Below, in pieces: positions 15,706-26,735 of a stretch of DNA of 64,000 nucleotides (positions are counted from its first letter, which is position 1; each line of letters opens with the position of its first letter). The DNA is from Gaertneriomyces semiglobifer (lineage: Eukaryota > Chytridiomycota > Chytridiomycetes > Spizellomycetales > Spizellomycetaceae). The notes beneath the pieces are model-generated. The model saw only the letters and a program-made list of their open reading frames with translations, made no database searches and was not told the DNA's origin. The stretch is from positions 930,001-994,000 of the forward strand of contig JAHLKF010000006.1 of the NCBI GenBank assembly GCA_025558075.1, in the 5' to 3' direction. The position numbers were made by a program, and so were the translations under genes.

Positions 15706-16057
15706 GTTCAACAAGCGACGTCAGCTATACAGTAGACCCAAAAGAGATAACTTGGAGTGCATCAAAGCATTAACCGCCAGCAGTGGCTTTTTTCGTTCTT
15801 TTCCCAAAGACCCGCTATGAAGATGTCAAGGCCTCCCCAAAACACCTTTCGCGCCCAAAAAAAACTTAGTCGCGTAGACGCAGATGGATTTGAAAAAACG
15901 AGGCATGGAATCCACAATGAAATGTACAATGGAGATGGCGGCGAACCAGAATGAAGAAGGAATTGCTGATGTTGTCAATATAAATATTACTTTCCTAGCG
16001 GTTACGTGCGTATGTACAATTAGAATTAGCCCCAAAATTATAGGTCACCGAAGGTTT
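15706..16057. other. Short intergenic region, nothing recognised
   Basis: 352 bp between two minus-strand genes, containing the promoter of the FecB-like gene and the 3' region of the BRWD-like gene. Short A-rich runs are present. No supported gene. Confidence 0.4.
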
Positions 16058-19000
16058 CTACAGTTCAAACTCGGAACTGCTACTCTCGAGCTCCCGCAGT
16101 TTCGCCTTCTTTCGAGTCCTTCCTTTTTTTAGCCTACCACCCCGTACCGTTGCTTCCTGACGCCCCTCGCTTCGGCTCAAGTCGGGAGGACTTGGTAAAC
16201 TCCTTACACCGCTGGCAAACTCATCTCCGTGTGACGGTGCCTTCCTTTCCCTTTTAGGTGGACTTTCATCAACGGCACTATCGTAATCATGACTTCCATC
16301 GTGCCAACTATCGTCATCGGAATCCTCATCTACAGCCGCCCTTCGCTTGCCACGAACTCTCGCAGACTCTCGAAAGTGCAAGTCGTCCAGATTGTTTTCA
16401 AGCGAAACTTCGCTATCCGTTTCTCCTTCAGCGTCTTCCTCCTCGCCGCCCCACGCGCCCATGTTCCATTGATCTACCATGTCAACACTCGCATTATCAG
16501 CTGCAGGTGAGGCTGAATTACAGTTACAAGGAATGCCACGGGCAGCGCTTGCAACGCATTTTCTCACATCGGCAACGCCACTAGCACACTTCCAAACCAA
16601 ACTCCCAGCCTCATTGAAAAGTTTGGCGTTTCTCTCACATAACTCAAGATCTTCTAACACGCCTTCCACCGTGCGGTAAAATCCGGCCCTCAAACGCGTA
16701 CTAATCAGATCGAAATACCGCGGTGCCCCCACAGTGCCCAAGTATGTTGGATACTCGTCGTAAGGAGGAGCGTGCAGAAATAATGCCAAATTTTCATTCA
16801 TTGAATGTGAATGCAGAACCTTGAGAAGTAGGTCGCTCAGAGAGGTTGGCAACGACGGCGTACTGCGCGCAGACTTTGGACGGTAAAGTTCCCAAGGCGA
16901 GAAAGAGTCCATGCCTCCGTCATCCCAGCGGACACTTATGTTAGCCCACATATCGTCGACGGTTAACATGGGGCCTTTGCCGTTTCTCGATTTGTTTCTG
17001 CCGACTTGACAAACAACGCCCTCAAACAAGCCTTCTTCGTACATTGCGGCGCATCGATCCCCAACAACCCATCCCTCGCACATGCCCCGCTTCCACTCCC
17101 AAAAAGGGATCAAAAACTCGGGTCCGTCGAAATGCCAATAGTGGAGCTTTATAATGTCTTTACGACCGCTGACCTTGACCTCTCTAAGGTCCAATTCGGT
17201 CAATTTGCCATATATGGTCCAATCAGACTGGCCAGATTCACGGAGCACTGATACTACCGCTTCGTCAAATTCCCACACACCCACCCAGACCACCACGCTT
17301 GCCTTGCTATCGTTTGCGATCGGAGGCACGTATTCTACGCGTTCAACGCGACCAAAAACTACCGGTCCACGCTCTTCATCAACGTCAAATATTAATTTCA
17401 TCTCGGCCCTATCCGCAAACTCTTGGTGACCACGTTGAATGTACACAACCCAATCCCGCATCTGTGGCAAAAAAGTCATCTGACGAGATATGGACGAGGA
17501 GGTGCAAACAACCCACGGATCCGGAGTTGTGATTTCCGGAAGGATCGCAGGAAGGACGAATGATGGCTTGTAAGACTTCAATTTCCCGACCCCAAAGATA
17601 TTTATACCGGTGCCGGATAACGTCTTTCTAACCTTCGGTTTATTTTGAAGTTTCTGCTTCCGCCTGGGTGCACGATCACTACCGTGCAATGCTGTGTTAC
17701 GACCATAGTCGCTATCGACGACGCTATCATCGTCATCAGCCTTTCGCGATCGTTTGCGAGGACTCGAAATTCGCTCTGCTTCGTCTTCACTTTCCGAAAA
17801 CAAATCGACGGTGTCCCCGGCACTTTGACTTTCAGTTTCACTATCACTCCTGACTACCCTTTTCCGCTTCCCATTCTTGGAAATCATCCGACCCAAGCCG
17901 CTAGGCCCCGCACTTGCCAATTCCAGATCCATGTCGCTATCGCGTTCTTTGGAAGCTCGTGAACGCAGAGACCTCGCGGGTGACGGTTCACCATCTGGAC
18001 GCCCCGTGTCAGAGCTAAGACTACGTCGTTTCCGGCGTCGCATGGACAATGATTTCGCCGCTCTCGGTTCGTCGTCTGACTCTGACAGTGCAGTCCGCCG
18101 GCCCCTCCCGGAGCGTGATCGGAGCGACTTTGCAGGCGATGGCTCATCATCCGAAAAGTCGATATCTAGTGACAAGCTACGTTCCCTCTGCCGTCGCTTA
18201 CGCAACGGCCTTGAAGGCGAAGCACTGAGGTTGATTTGGGCATCCTCGTCGTCTTCTTCTGCAAGGTTAAACTGGTCAATCTCAGCGTCGTGACCAAATG
18301 AGCGGCTTCTATTTCTTCGTCGCGACTTTGAGGTAGCCTCCTCGTCACCAGAGACGTAGTCCTCATCGTCTTCCTCGTAGTCACTTTCACTCCTAATTTC
18401 ATCCATGTTTCCTTCGTCCAAAACATAATCCCCGTCGTCTTCGTCGGCGTGATCCAATTCAACCACGACCGGCTCTTCCCAAAACGCATCATCATCAATG
18501 GCACTTTCAACTTGTTTACGAGCCTGTTTGCGCATTTTTGTCCACACGGGATCTCGCTCGCTCTGGCCGCCGTCTGCTACAGGATCGTCAAACAATGAAT
18601 GCAGAACCGTAGGCTGAACCGGTGCCAACCCTTTCCCAATGCCATACGTCTCGACATGCTTTGCCCAGCCATCCAGTAGGAAATATGGAGTTTGCCTGGA
18701 GTCAACTAAGCCGGCTCCCACGCCGGTTGGCACCTCCCATGGCGGACAATTGTAGGTCGTGTCAATCAGCCAATTACTCACGCTGCGCGCGTTGTCGCCA
18801 TTATGCGCACTCCATATGTTAAAGGCATTCAAACCCACCGCAGGTTGAGTTAAGGCAGGAGATAAATGAACATTCACAACTGTTCCACTAGTACCGGTCA
18901 AGGCGATATCTGTCCCACTGAAGGCGGCTAACGCTGACGTGCTCCCTGAGACATCCGTAGTAACAGTGCCAGGGGTGGCACTGGAGCCAACATCGTCTGT

Positions 19001-21130
19001 TTCGCGGATCACGCTCCAGTCTGACAAGAAATATTGCTCATAAGGTGTCCCACATGCTGGCGAAGCATTGCCCTCCCCGAAACTCCTTGGTGAGTGTACT
19101 GTCGGCTCGAACCCAAAGAAAACGCACTCCCCAAGCTCATTAACACCTGCAATTCGCCCATCTTGCGACCAGCTTGCGTCGAGCCATTTGTATGGGTTAT
19201 CATTGGCATCCGACCCAGTGGCGACAACATTCGAGTTTGGAGTTGAGTTTAGCGTTGAAATGTCAATTTCTAAAGCCGATGCCTCAGCAACCCCATTAAT
19301 GATACCAGGCGGTCCTATATTTGTAGTAACGTGGGGGAATGCATTGTTGGGGCTTAGCAGCTCCTTCAGCTTGATACCCGAAACAACATCCCAGACAATG
19401 ATTCTGCCGTCGTAAGATGCCGAAAGCACGATTCGCGAGTCAGTAGGATGAGCATCCAAGACGTAGATAACGGCTGTGTGGTCTGTTAAAGTGTGCAATA
19501 AGCTACCGTCGACAGCCGAATGGACGCGCACCACACCGTGGAGTATTTTGTCCACACAGGCGGTGACCACTCGCTGATCATCGCAAGTGAACGCTACAGC
19601 GGTAATTCCGCTCAAATCTTCGTCTATGTTTGATTCCATGCCACCTGTTCCCGAAACAGAAGCCAACGCGTTTATGTCTGCGGATCTAGTTTCATCTTCC
19701 ATCGTTGTGGTCGAACTCGAAGTTACGGGAGTTTCATCTTCCAAAGCCATGCCTTGCCATCGCCCGGCAGCAAGGCTCCCATCGAGCTTTTCGTACTTCC
19801 AGACTTTAGCAGTTCCATCGATGCATCCGCTGACGAACATTTCATGCGTCCATGACCATTTAATCTCCCGAATGGTGATCCCTGTTCTTCTCTTCTTCTT
19901 CGTACGACTTCCGACGGGCGGCAATAAAAGTGACGAACCATCCAGTTGGGTGTGCAGCGAAATCCTTGGCACGTCGCGACCTGATGCACTGGCAGGCCGC
20001 GCTGATAGTCGTTCGGCAGTGCTGCCACGCTCTATAATCGCATCAATGCTATTATCCTGCAGATCGTTCCAGTCGATCCTGTGGACCCAGCATAGGCCAT
20101 CCGTCCCTCCAACAGTGAACCACCGACCCGTCGCAGCGAACCCAGCAGTTACAACTTTATCCCCACGCTTTTCACTAGTATTCAGAACTATCGGCGGCGT
20201 TTCAGTAAAAGACAAATGTCCATTGTGATTGACAGACGACTGATAAATGCGAGTCTTGCCATCCTTGCAGGCAGCCAGTAGTAGCAGAGTATTGTCAGAG
20301 GACGACGGAGAGAAACATACCCGGCTGATATCTTTGCCGACGGCTAGAGAAGCGACCGGATACCAATCTGAGGTATTCCATACTGTTACCCTCTGATCTC
20401 CCCCTGCAGCGGCCAAGTATTTATTGTTGTCACTTAAGCACATATCGAGGATCACATTAACTTCTGGCGCGCCGCCAATAGCATTGCTGTTGTATGTCGA
20501 GTGGCCTCGCAAAGACTTGACGAGCCACCCGGAGGAGCGGTCTGCTGGACAAGACCAGACTTTGACAATCCCGTCATCAGCCCCAGTTATAAAGTGCGAG
20601 GACGTCTTGTCCCAAAAGGCGGTATACGGTGCGCATTGGTGACCACGGATCACGGAGTTCGGTTGGAGTCTGGTATAAATAAAGGTATTGAGGGCGGGAT
20701 GAAGTGACACAAAATGCGGCCGTCGGCCAAGGGATCGGTCCAAAATACATCGACTGATGTTCAGGGATTCAGTCCGTCTTTTGAGTGTCGTCTGTTCTCC
20801 GAAGCGCAATCCGAGAAGAGATGAACTGGAAGTAATCATCGTAATCGCACGAAGTAGATTCGGCAGCGACCGACCGGTGACGGTTGGGTAGGAGCGAACG
20901 AGCTCGTTGTAAGTACATGGGTGTTGCTGTCCGGTATAGTCCAATCGCGTGGGTAGGCACTCGCCGTGCGAACGTTCAAGATCTTCACGGAGGGACTTGT
21001 ATGTGCGTTGGAACCGGCTGCAGCCCTCGAAGAAGCGGGATATTATGAACATCAGCTCTACAGCGGTAGAAATAAACACGGACAAAAGAAATGGACAGAG
21101 TAAGGGCAAAAGGTCGTCGGAATCTACCAT
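16058..21130 (-). CDS. BRWD/PHIP-like WD40-bromodomain chromatin protein
   Basis: A single open frame of 1690 residues with no intron, unlike its neighbours. The N-terminus (FIISRFFEG and YTGQQHPCTYNELV) matches the helical start of BRWD/PHIP. WD40 repeats follow from about residue 150 to 640 (RGHQCAPYTAFWDK, DGIVKVWSC, DGRIIVWDV). Acidic and basic low-complexity stretches fill the middle. Near 1330-1410 is a segment like the crypto-Tudor module (FWEWKRGMCEGWVVGD), then a bromodomain at about 1425-1530 (YFDLISTRL, ERNAKLFNEAGS). The Asn of the NAKLFN motif, which contacts acetyl-lysine, is kept, but the usual Pro-Met-Asp loop is altered. The tail is Lys/Ser/Glu-rich. The protein likely binds modified histones and may recruit a CUL4 ligase as in animals; that is inferred. 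Confidence 0.88.
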   Translation of the reverse strand: MVDSDDLLPLLCPFLLSVFISTAVELMFIISRFFEGCSRFQRTYKSLREDLERSHGECLPTRLDYTGQQHPCTYNELVRSYPTVTGRSLPNLLRAITMITSSSSLLGLRFGEQTTLKRRTESLNISRCILDRSLGRRPHFVSLHPALNTFIYTRLQPNSVIRGHQCAPYTAFWDKTSSHFITGADDGIVKVWSCPADRSSGWLVKSLRGHSTYNSNAIGGAPEVNVILDMCLSDNNKYLAAAGGDQRVTVWNTSDWYPVASLAVGKDISRVCFSPSSSDNTLLLLAACKDGKTRIYQSSVNHNGHLSFTETPPIVLNTSEKRGDKVVTAGFAATGRWFTVGGTDGLCWVHRIDWNDLQDNSIDAIIERGSTAERLSARPASASGRDVPRISLHTQLDGSSLLLPPVGSRTKKKRRTGITIREIKWSWTHEMFVSGCIDGTAKVWKYEKLDGSLAAGRWQGMALEDETPVTSSSTTTMEDETRSADINALASVSGTGGMESNIDEDLSGITAVAFTCDDQRVVTACVDKILHGVVRVHSAVDGSLLHTLTDHTAVIYVLDAHPTDSRIVLSASYDGRIIVWDVVSGIKLKELLSPNNAFPHVTTNIGPPGIINGVAEASALEIDISTLNSTPNSNVVATGSDANDNPYKWLDASWSQDGRIAGVNELGECVFFGFEPTVHSPRSFGEGNASPACGTPYEQYFLSDWSVIRETDDVGSSATPGTVTTDVSGSTSALAAFSGTDIALTGTSGTVVNVHLSPALTQPAVGLNAFNIWSAHNGDNARSVSNWLIDTTYNCPPWEVPTGVGAGLVDSRQTPYFLLDGWAKHVETYGIGKGLAPVQPTVLHSLFDDPVADGGQSERDPVWTKMRKQARKQVESAIDDDAFWEEPVVVELDHADEDDGDYVLDEGNMDEIRSESDYEEDDEDYVSGDEEATSKSRRRNRSRSFGHDAEIDQFNLAEEDDEDAQINLSASPSRPLRKRRQRERSLSLDIDFSDDEPSPAKSLRSRSGRGRRTALSESDDEPRAAKSLSMRRRKRRSLSSDTGRPDGEPSPARSLRSRASKERDSDMDLELASAGPSGLGRMISKNGKRKRVVRSDSETESQSAGDTVDLFSESEDEAERISSPRKRSRKADDDDSVVDSDYGRNTALHGSDRAPRRKQKLQNKPKVRKTLSGTGINIFGVGKLKSYKPSFVLPAILPEITTPDPWVVCTSSSISRQMTFLPQMRDWVVYIQRGHQEFADRAEMKLIFDVDEERGPVVFGRVERVEYVPPIANDSKASVVVWVGVWEFDEAVVSVLRESGQSDWTIYGKLTELDLREVKVSGRKDIIKLHYWHFDGPEFLIPFWEWKRGMCEGWVVGDRCAAMYEEGLFEGVVCQVGRNKSRNGKGPMLTVDDMWANISVRWDDGGMDSFSPWELYRPKSARSTPSLPTSLSDLLLKVLHSHSMNENLALFLHAPPYDEYPTYLGTVGAPRYFDLISTRLRAGFYRTVEGVLEDLELCERNAKLFNEAGSLVWKCASGVADVRKCVASAARGIPCNCNSASPAADNASVDMVDQWNMGAWGGEEEDAEGETDSEVSLENNLDDLHFRESARVRGKRRAAVDEDSDDDSWHDGSHDYDSAVDESPPKRERKAPSHGDEFASGVRSLPSPPDLSRSEGRQEATVRGGRLKKGRTRKKAKLRELESSSSEFEL

Positions 21131-22138
21131 TAGACAGAGCTCACAAACGTATGATTACCTCTCTCTGCTGTATCCATTCCCAGATTTCCAATGCTATCGA
21201 TATCCATTCTGGGTTATATCAAGCCAGCCGGAAATGAAGTCTGCGGAGGGTATACACTGCAGCCAGAATGACTGAGATAGCAGATGCTTTCCAGCAACGT
21301 GGTCGTCGTCGACTCTTTCTCTCTCTCTCGCTCTCGCCCTCGCCTCTCTCACGGTTTTCTTTTGATGGGTTGCCGATGACCTCGAACGAGGGCTCAAGGA
21401 ATATTTGGGCGCGACGGTGTCCCGCATAAATGACCGGCGTTGCGTGACTGTGCCAAAGAAAACGGTGACTGTGCCGCCATGACAATCGACGCTTTTGTTC
21501 GAATGTTTTGGGCGTTTTTGAAGAAACTGGCGGCGTATTTTCAATTGTCGGGTCTGCGTAGGGACTGCAAACGAGGCCGGAAGCAACGGTTGTGTACTGA
21601 CTGCGTCCGCAGCACCGACTTTATTGCTGTGGTGACCATCAGGCCTCCGTTCCGCAGAACAGTTAATGTGATGTATATCAAAGATGGACTGCATGCAGCC
21701 ATAGCCAATTTTTGAGCGGATTTTGATTTTCGCAGCGAGCGTTGGCCAAAACTCTGTGGCGCTCGCATGGCTCATCTCCGCGGATTAAATCGTATATTAT
21801 GCTGCTGCCCTGCAAAGCCTATCCTGCGTACATACACAGCGCTCGTACACCTAACTATGGCATACACCACTACATTCCACTGTGCTTGTTCTCGGTAGAC
21901 ATACTCCTCAGCTGCCCTCAATCAATTCAACGCATACCCACTATGTCCCAATTGAGCGTACGACTCAACGGCCGCGATGACTGTGCGTCTATCGATAACA
22001 AAGTGGCGAGACGATTTGCCCACAAACGACAAGTTGCAGATGCAAAGCGTTCAACGGCCATTAGCGGCATCAGTCAAGGCAGGAACAGCAAGCCAGCGAC
22101 GATAAGGACTACGTTGAGGTTTGACAGAGGCAGTCACG
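21131..22138. promoter_or_regulatory. Divergent intergenic region between BRWD-like gene and MRE11
   Basis: About 1 kb between two outward-facing genes. A pyrimidine-rich CT tract runs at about 21313-21350. No reading frame here has support from splice sites or domains. It should hold both promoters. Confidence 0.45.
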
Positions 22139-25031
22139 ATGCGAAGAACACGGCTAAGAGCGGCCGCTGCCCAAGCTACTATTGACCCCCGGCAAGATCC
22201 TCTCAACGCGAGAACCACCACTGAGGAGATTCCTCCCACACCAGACGCCCAACCGAATCATGCTGTCATAGAAAGCTCCGCAGCAGACTCCGATTCCGAA
22301 GCGAATGTATTCAAGATCCTCCTCGCGACGGATAACCACATTGGATTTATGGAAAAGGACCCCGTCAGGGGCATGGACTCCTTTGACTCCTTCGAGGAAG
22401 TACTAAAGCTTGCCACAGAGTCGGATGTATGCGCGTAGACATTCTTGTAATTACGAGGTGATACTAATAGCAGCGCCCGGCTATGTTATAGGTTGACTTC
22501 ATCCTGCTCGGAGGAGACTTGTTCCACGACAACAAACCATCGCGTAAAAGTCTGCACACCACCATGTCTCTGCTCCGGAAGTATTGTCTTGGCGATCGGG
22601 TGTGTCCTATAGAATTTCTGAGCGACCAGAAAGAAAACTTTCCGAATGGGTAACACTGCATCGCCCTAATCGCATCCAGTTGATTCGTGCTAAACAGATC
22701 GTATAAGGTTCAACACGGTCAACTACCAAGATCCAAATATCAATGTAGGATTGCCCGTGTTTTCCATTCACGGCAATCACGATGATCCTTCTGGGGTGAG
22801 CGCCATGTTCCTACCACTCCCACCCTCAAGTTCTCAATTGTTTCTTGTAGGACGGCAGTTTGTGCGCGCTAGATTTGCTCAGTGTGGCAGGCCTGGTCAA
22901 CTATTTCGGTAAGCAAGTCGATGTAGACGACATTGCGATAAAACCGTTATTGCTGAGAAAAGGCACCAGTAAACTGGCTTTGTATGGGTTGGGAAACGTG
23001 CGGGATGAACGGTTGAATCGCACATTTCAAAGGAAAAACGTGAAAATGTACCGTCCACAAGAATATGCAGACGAATGGTTCAACTTGATGGTGATTCACC
23101 AGAATAGGTAAAGTCGGCTCTGCCCCATGTAACTTCGTCCCATAAGAGGCCAACCCTCCGTCTAGAGTACCGCACGGTCCGAACAACCATATTCCGGAAC
23201 AGTTTTTGGACGACTTTTTGCATCTTGTTCTGTGGGGCCATGAGCATGAGTGTCTGGTAGACCCGGTGCATGTTCCCTTGCAAGACTTTTGGATAACACA
23301 ACCTGGGTCATCTGTCGCCACATCGTTATGCGAAGGCGAAGCAACCCCAAAGTATGTGCGCACCAGCCGATTTTCAATTGCCCACAACTGAGCATATTTG
23401 ACCAGAACGCTTCGTTAGGCACGTCGCAATCTTAAAGATCGATGGCCAAAACTTCAACATAGAGAAAGTGCGCCTACGAAGTGTGCGACCATTCATCATT
23501 GATGAGGTCTGCTTGAAAGATCAAGATGATTTGAGCCCAGCAGATCCCAAGACAGTGAACCAGTTCCTGCAGGATAAGGTCCCTGTGATATATTCAACGG
23601 TTGCATCTGACCATGTGGTATTAACAGGTCTCTTGGTAGGTCGAGGAATTGATGGAAAAGGCGCTCGCAGAATGGAACGAGTTGAATCCGGGGGTCTCGG
23701 AGCAGAATGTGCCGAAACCCCTTGTACGCTTGAAAGTAAGTGCTCCCCGCCGCTCAGGTATGCCATTTGTAGACCCTACTAACCCCTGGACTAAAGGTTG
23801 AATATAGCGGAGGTTTTACTACTTTCAATCCTCAACGCTTTGGCCAGGCTTTTGTCGACAAGGTGGCAAATCCCAAAGATATCCTACAGTTCTACCGTCG
23901 GCGAGCTCCGCCACAGTCCGCTGGTAAGGTTTCCTGCTGAGCGTGTCCGACCATGACTGCGATTAAGCACATCTTGTAGGAAAACGAAAAGGAATCACAA
24001 GGATAGATGTAGGCGCGTTTCTCCCAGATAAACTTGAGAACTTCCGCGTGGAAGATTTGGTTTCCGAATATTTGAACTTGCAAAACCTGGAGATTCTTCC
24101 GGAAAATGAGCTTGGTGACGCAGTGCGGACGTTTGTCGAAAAAGATGACAAGGATGCAATCAAAGAGTACGTTCATCGCCGATTTTTTACCTGTGAACGA
24201 GGTCTAACATGGCTCATAGTTTTATCACCGAGTCTCTTAAGAAGACTCGAACCTATCTTCAAGGCGCCGTTCCAACGGCAGTTGAGGATGAAAGCCGACT
24301 CAAGGAAGAAGTTGACAAAGAAAAAAAAGCCCGCAGCGCCGAGTTCGAAGCCAGTGTCGAACGACGGAAGCAACAACCGCAGTTGCTTTCGGCCACTAGA
24401 GGTGGAAGAGTACGTCTTTTTTGACCGTTTAGTCACACCGATCGCGTTTCTAACTACATGGCGATCGGCAGGGGCCGTCTACATCGTTGTCGGAGGATGA
24501 AATGGAAGTGGACGGCATGGAGGGCAATGCCGACGAAGAGCAGTCTGATCCAGCACCCAGAAGAGGAAGGGGTCGGGGCCGTGGTGCTACGACTAGTAGA
24601 AAGCGAGCCGCCCCAGCCACTGGGAGATCGAGAGCAACTACGAGCAGAACGAAAAAGGTGAAAAGCATCTTAAGATGTTTTCGAAGCGTCAGGTAAATTG
24701 ACCGCATTTTAGGCGACTCACCTTGAGGAAGAGATTGCGGACGTAGTCGATGATGAAGAGCTTTTAAGTGACCGGACTTCAACGCCGACGTCTAAGAAGA
24801 GAAGGATGCCAAGGTTTGTGCTTTAGTCACCTGTCTCTCCGTGGCATACACGCATCTCACTTTGTTTCATTGGTCAGTTCTATATCTGGCATACCTGCCA
24901 AGCGGGGACGAACGGTAGCCTCGGCAAGCGGGACTCGTCAAAGCAGACTGAATTTTTCGCAGTCGGGAAATTCACGGCCGATTGTCCTAGAGGATGACGA
25001 GGACATGTCGTTCTCGAATTTCAAAAGGTAG
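22139..25031 (+). CDS. MRE11: MRE11 double-strand-break repair nuclease
   Basis: Mn-dependent nuclease of the MRN complex that processes DNA breaks and telomeres. Thirteen exons: 22139-22426, 22492-22649, 22708-22795, 22851-23107, 23166-23351, 23419-23578, 23640-23735, 23797-23923, 23980-24166, 24220-24409, 24472-24657, 24713-24813, 24878-25031, totalling 725 residues. Metallophosphoesterase motifs are in order: [37 protein letters not shown] and WGHEHE. The capping domain follows ([15 protein letters not shown]). The tail has a Gly-Arg run (RGRGRGRG), like the methylated GAR motif of animal MRE11, then basic patches. An N-terminal extension of about 55 residues precedes the nuclease core. 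The last splice (24813 to 24878) was picked by phase and is the least certain. Confidence 0.95.
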
Positions 25032-25430
25032 CACGTTGGTCCGTCATATCTGAAGCATCTATGTATCAACGTTATAATGAGCTACTCGTCCGTGAAACCT
25101 TGCGAATCTCTTCGTGTCGCTGGGCACGATATACTGCCCTTCCAAGCGGCATACTTCATCTCTTCTAACGCCCACAGCCCTCAAAAGCTATGTGACAGCT
25201 CCACAGTGCCGATAAATGAGCTACCAGCTTTGCCTGATGCGTAGGAGAGCGTACCGCTGAAAGTGGTCCGTATGAGTGTCATCAAAATCAGTGTACTCGT
25301 CTGTGGCGTGGCCACAGAAAATTCCAAACGTTCGGATCTGGCATCATATGCGGATATAAATTAAACATTGGTGACTGGATCACCGGCGTTATATACATAG
25401 GCTGTTCATAGAATCGCGAACGTACGTTCT
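25032..25430. other. Convergent intergenic region
   Basis: 399 bp between the 3' ends of MRE11 and the minus-strand small gene. Expected to hold both 3' UTRs. Nothing else recognised. Confidence 0.4.
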
Positions 25431-26161
25431 CTAACCAGTCAGAACGTGAAGGTAGTGTCCAGGACACCCTTGGCGGCACTTTTCGCAGTCACGGCGATAC
25501 CCCATCCGAAAACCGATCATACGGCGCTGGGTGGATGGAGATTCCGGCTGGTCTTTGCGCGGCGATGTCTGTGGCGATGACATGGGGGTATACAGAGGCG
25601 GTTGACTTGAAAGCTGGCTGCTGGTAGCACTAAATTGCTGGAGGACACAGCGCTGGCGTTAGACTAAAGCGGCACGGTACAAAATCTGGGGTCACAGAGA
25701 GCCCTTAGGAATGACAAGCAACGTACGTTGTTTAGCTCAAGTGAGGCGTAGTTGGGAAGCTCATGATCAACTTGGGAATTGCCAATCAACACCCCAGATT
25801 GCTTCGGGGACACGAGCTGTTGCAATTCCCTGGCTAAGCGCTCCTGGAAAGTAAAGGGCGCTGGCTGTTGCCGTGAAGTGACGTCGGTGTTCGGGGTAAC
25901 ATCCATGGCATGATCACCTGGGGAAAATGCTGCATTGCATGTGGCGGGTGGTGATGGCGTTTGCACGCGTTGAATTCGTTTCTGATGAGGAAGGTACGAT
26001 AATCAGCGGTGTGAACCTTAAGGCCTTGACAACATGCAACCCACCGTCCGAACAGCGTCGTACTGCTCATCGTCTTCGCCGCAGCGGAGCCTTTTGCGCA
26101 AATTATGCATACCCGGCGATAACCCATACATTCTCATAGGCTCCACATCCATGGCGTCCAT
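25431..26161 (-). CDS. Small conserved protein ending in a Cys/His motif
   Basis: I rebuilt three exons: 26161-26045, 25981-25727, 25652-25431, giving 197 residues. Donors are gtgggt and gtacgt, and both introns are phase 0. The N-terminus (MYGLSPGMHNLRKRLR) and especially the C-terminus (GFRMGYRRDCEKC followed by GCPGHYLHV) look strongly constrained, while the middle is Ser/Pro/Gln-rich and disordered. The terminal DCEKCRxGxPGHYxH pattern resembles the end of small fungal proteins of unknown function, and its Cys and His could bind zinc. An in-frame ATG at 26218 would add 19 residues. No function can be assigned. Exon 3's acceptor was chosen because it opens the only frame carrying the Cys motif. 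Confidence 0.6.
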
Positions 26162-26735
26162 GTTCGGCGCACTTGAAGGCTCTTGGGGAAAATATACAGC
26201 AGAATGGTGCGTCCACATCTGAGTGAAGTTCTCCGACAGCAGGCACTCCTGCCAATCCAGTAAATTCCCACGCGTCTTTGCGCTGAAACAGTCTCGCCTG
26301 TTGATGAATAACTTTGAAGGTGTCCTATTGCAGGTATGTGAAGCGCCAATGAGGTAGAAGCGAGTCGTCAACGAGCTTTCAATACTGGTGCTTTGAGTTG
26401 CTATTGCATAACATGGAGTTCACCGTATGCCAAAGCAGACAGGCTCGGCTGGAGGCACCAACGATCTCTGAAAACAAAGCAGGTGGTCGAAATAGATAAC
26501 TTCCAAGCAATCACGACCACGATGACAGACTGCGTGCACCGAACCTCCAAGTCTACCCATCTACTATCCACAGGTAGATCCACGTAAGTGCAACGAGTCT
26601 TCATGGCCTTGTTTCCCCGCAATTGCAGCTTCGCTGGTTGGCTTACGTACGCCGCCCCATTTTACGTAATTGAGTATTACATAAGGCGTATGGCTGGCTG
26701 GTTTTCCCCGCCAGGGGTTGAACAAAGGCCTGTCG
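26162..26735. promoter_or_regulatory. Divergent intergenic region
   Basis: 574 bp between the start of the minus-strand small gene and the plus-strand Arg/Asp-rich gene. An open frame continues upstream from the small gene's start to about 26371 but has no earlier ATG except at 26218. Likely 5' UTRs and promoters. Confidence 0.4.

Noticed and set aside
21742..22185. 147-codon plus-strand frame overlapping the MRE11 start
   Set aside because: It lies in a different frame from MRE11, is unlike any family, and is probably 5' UTR sequence.
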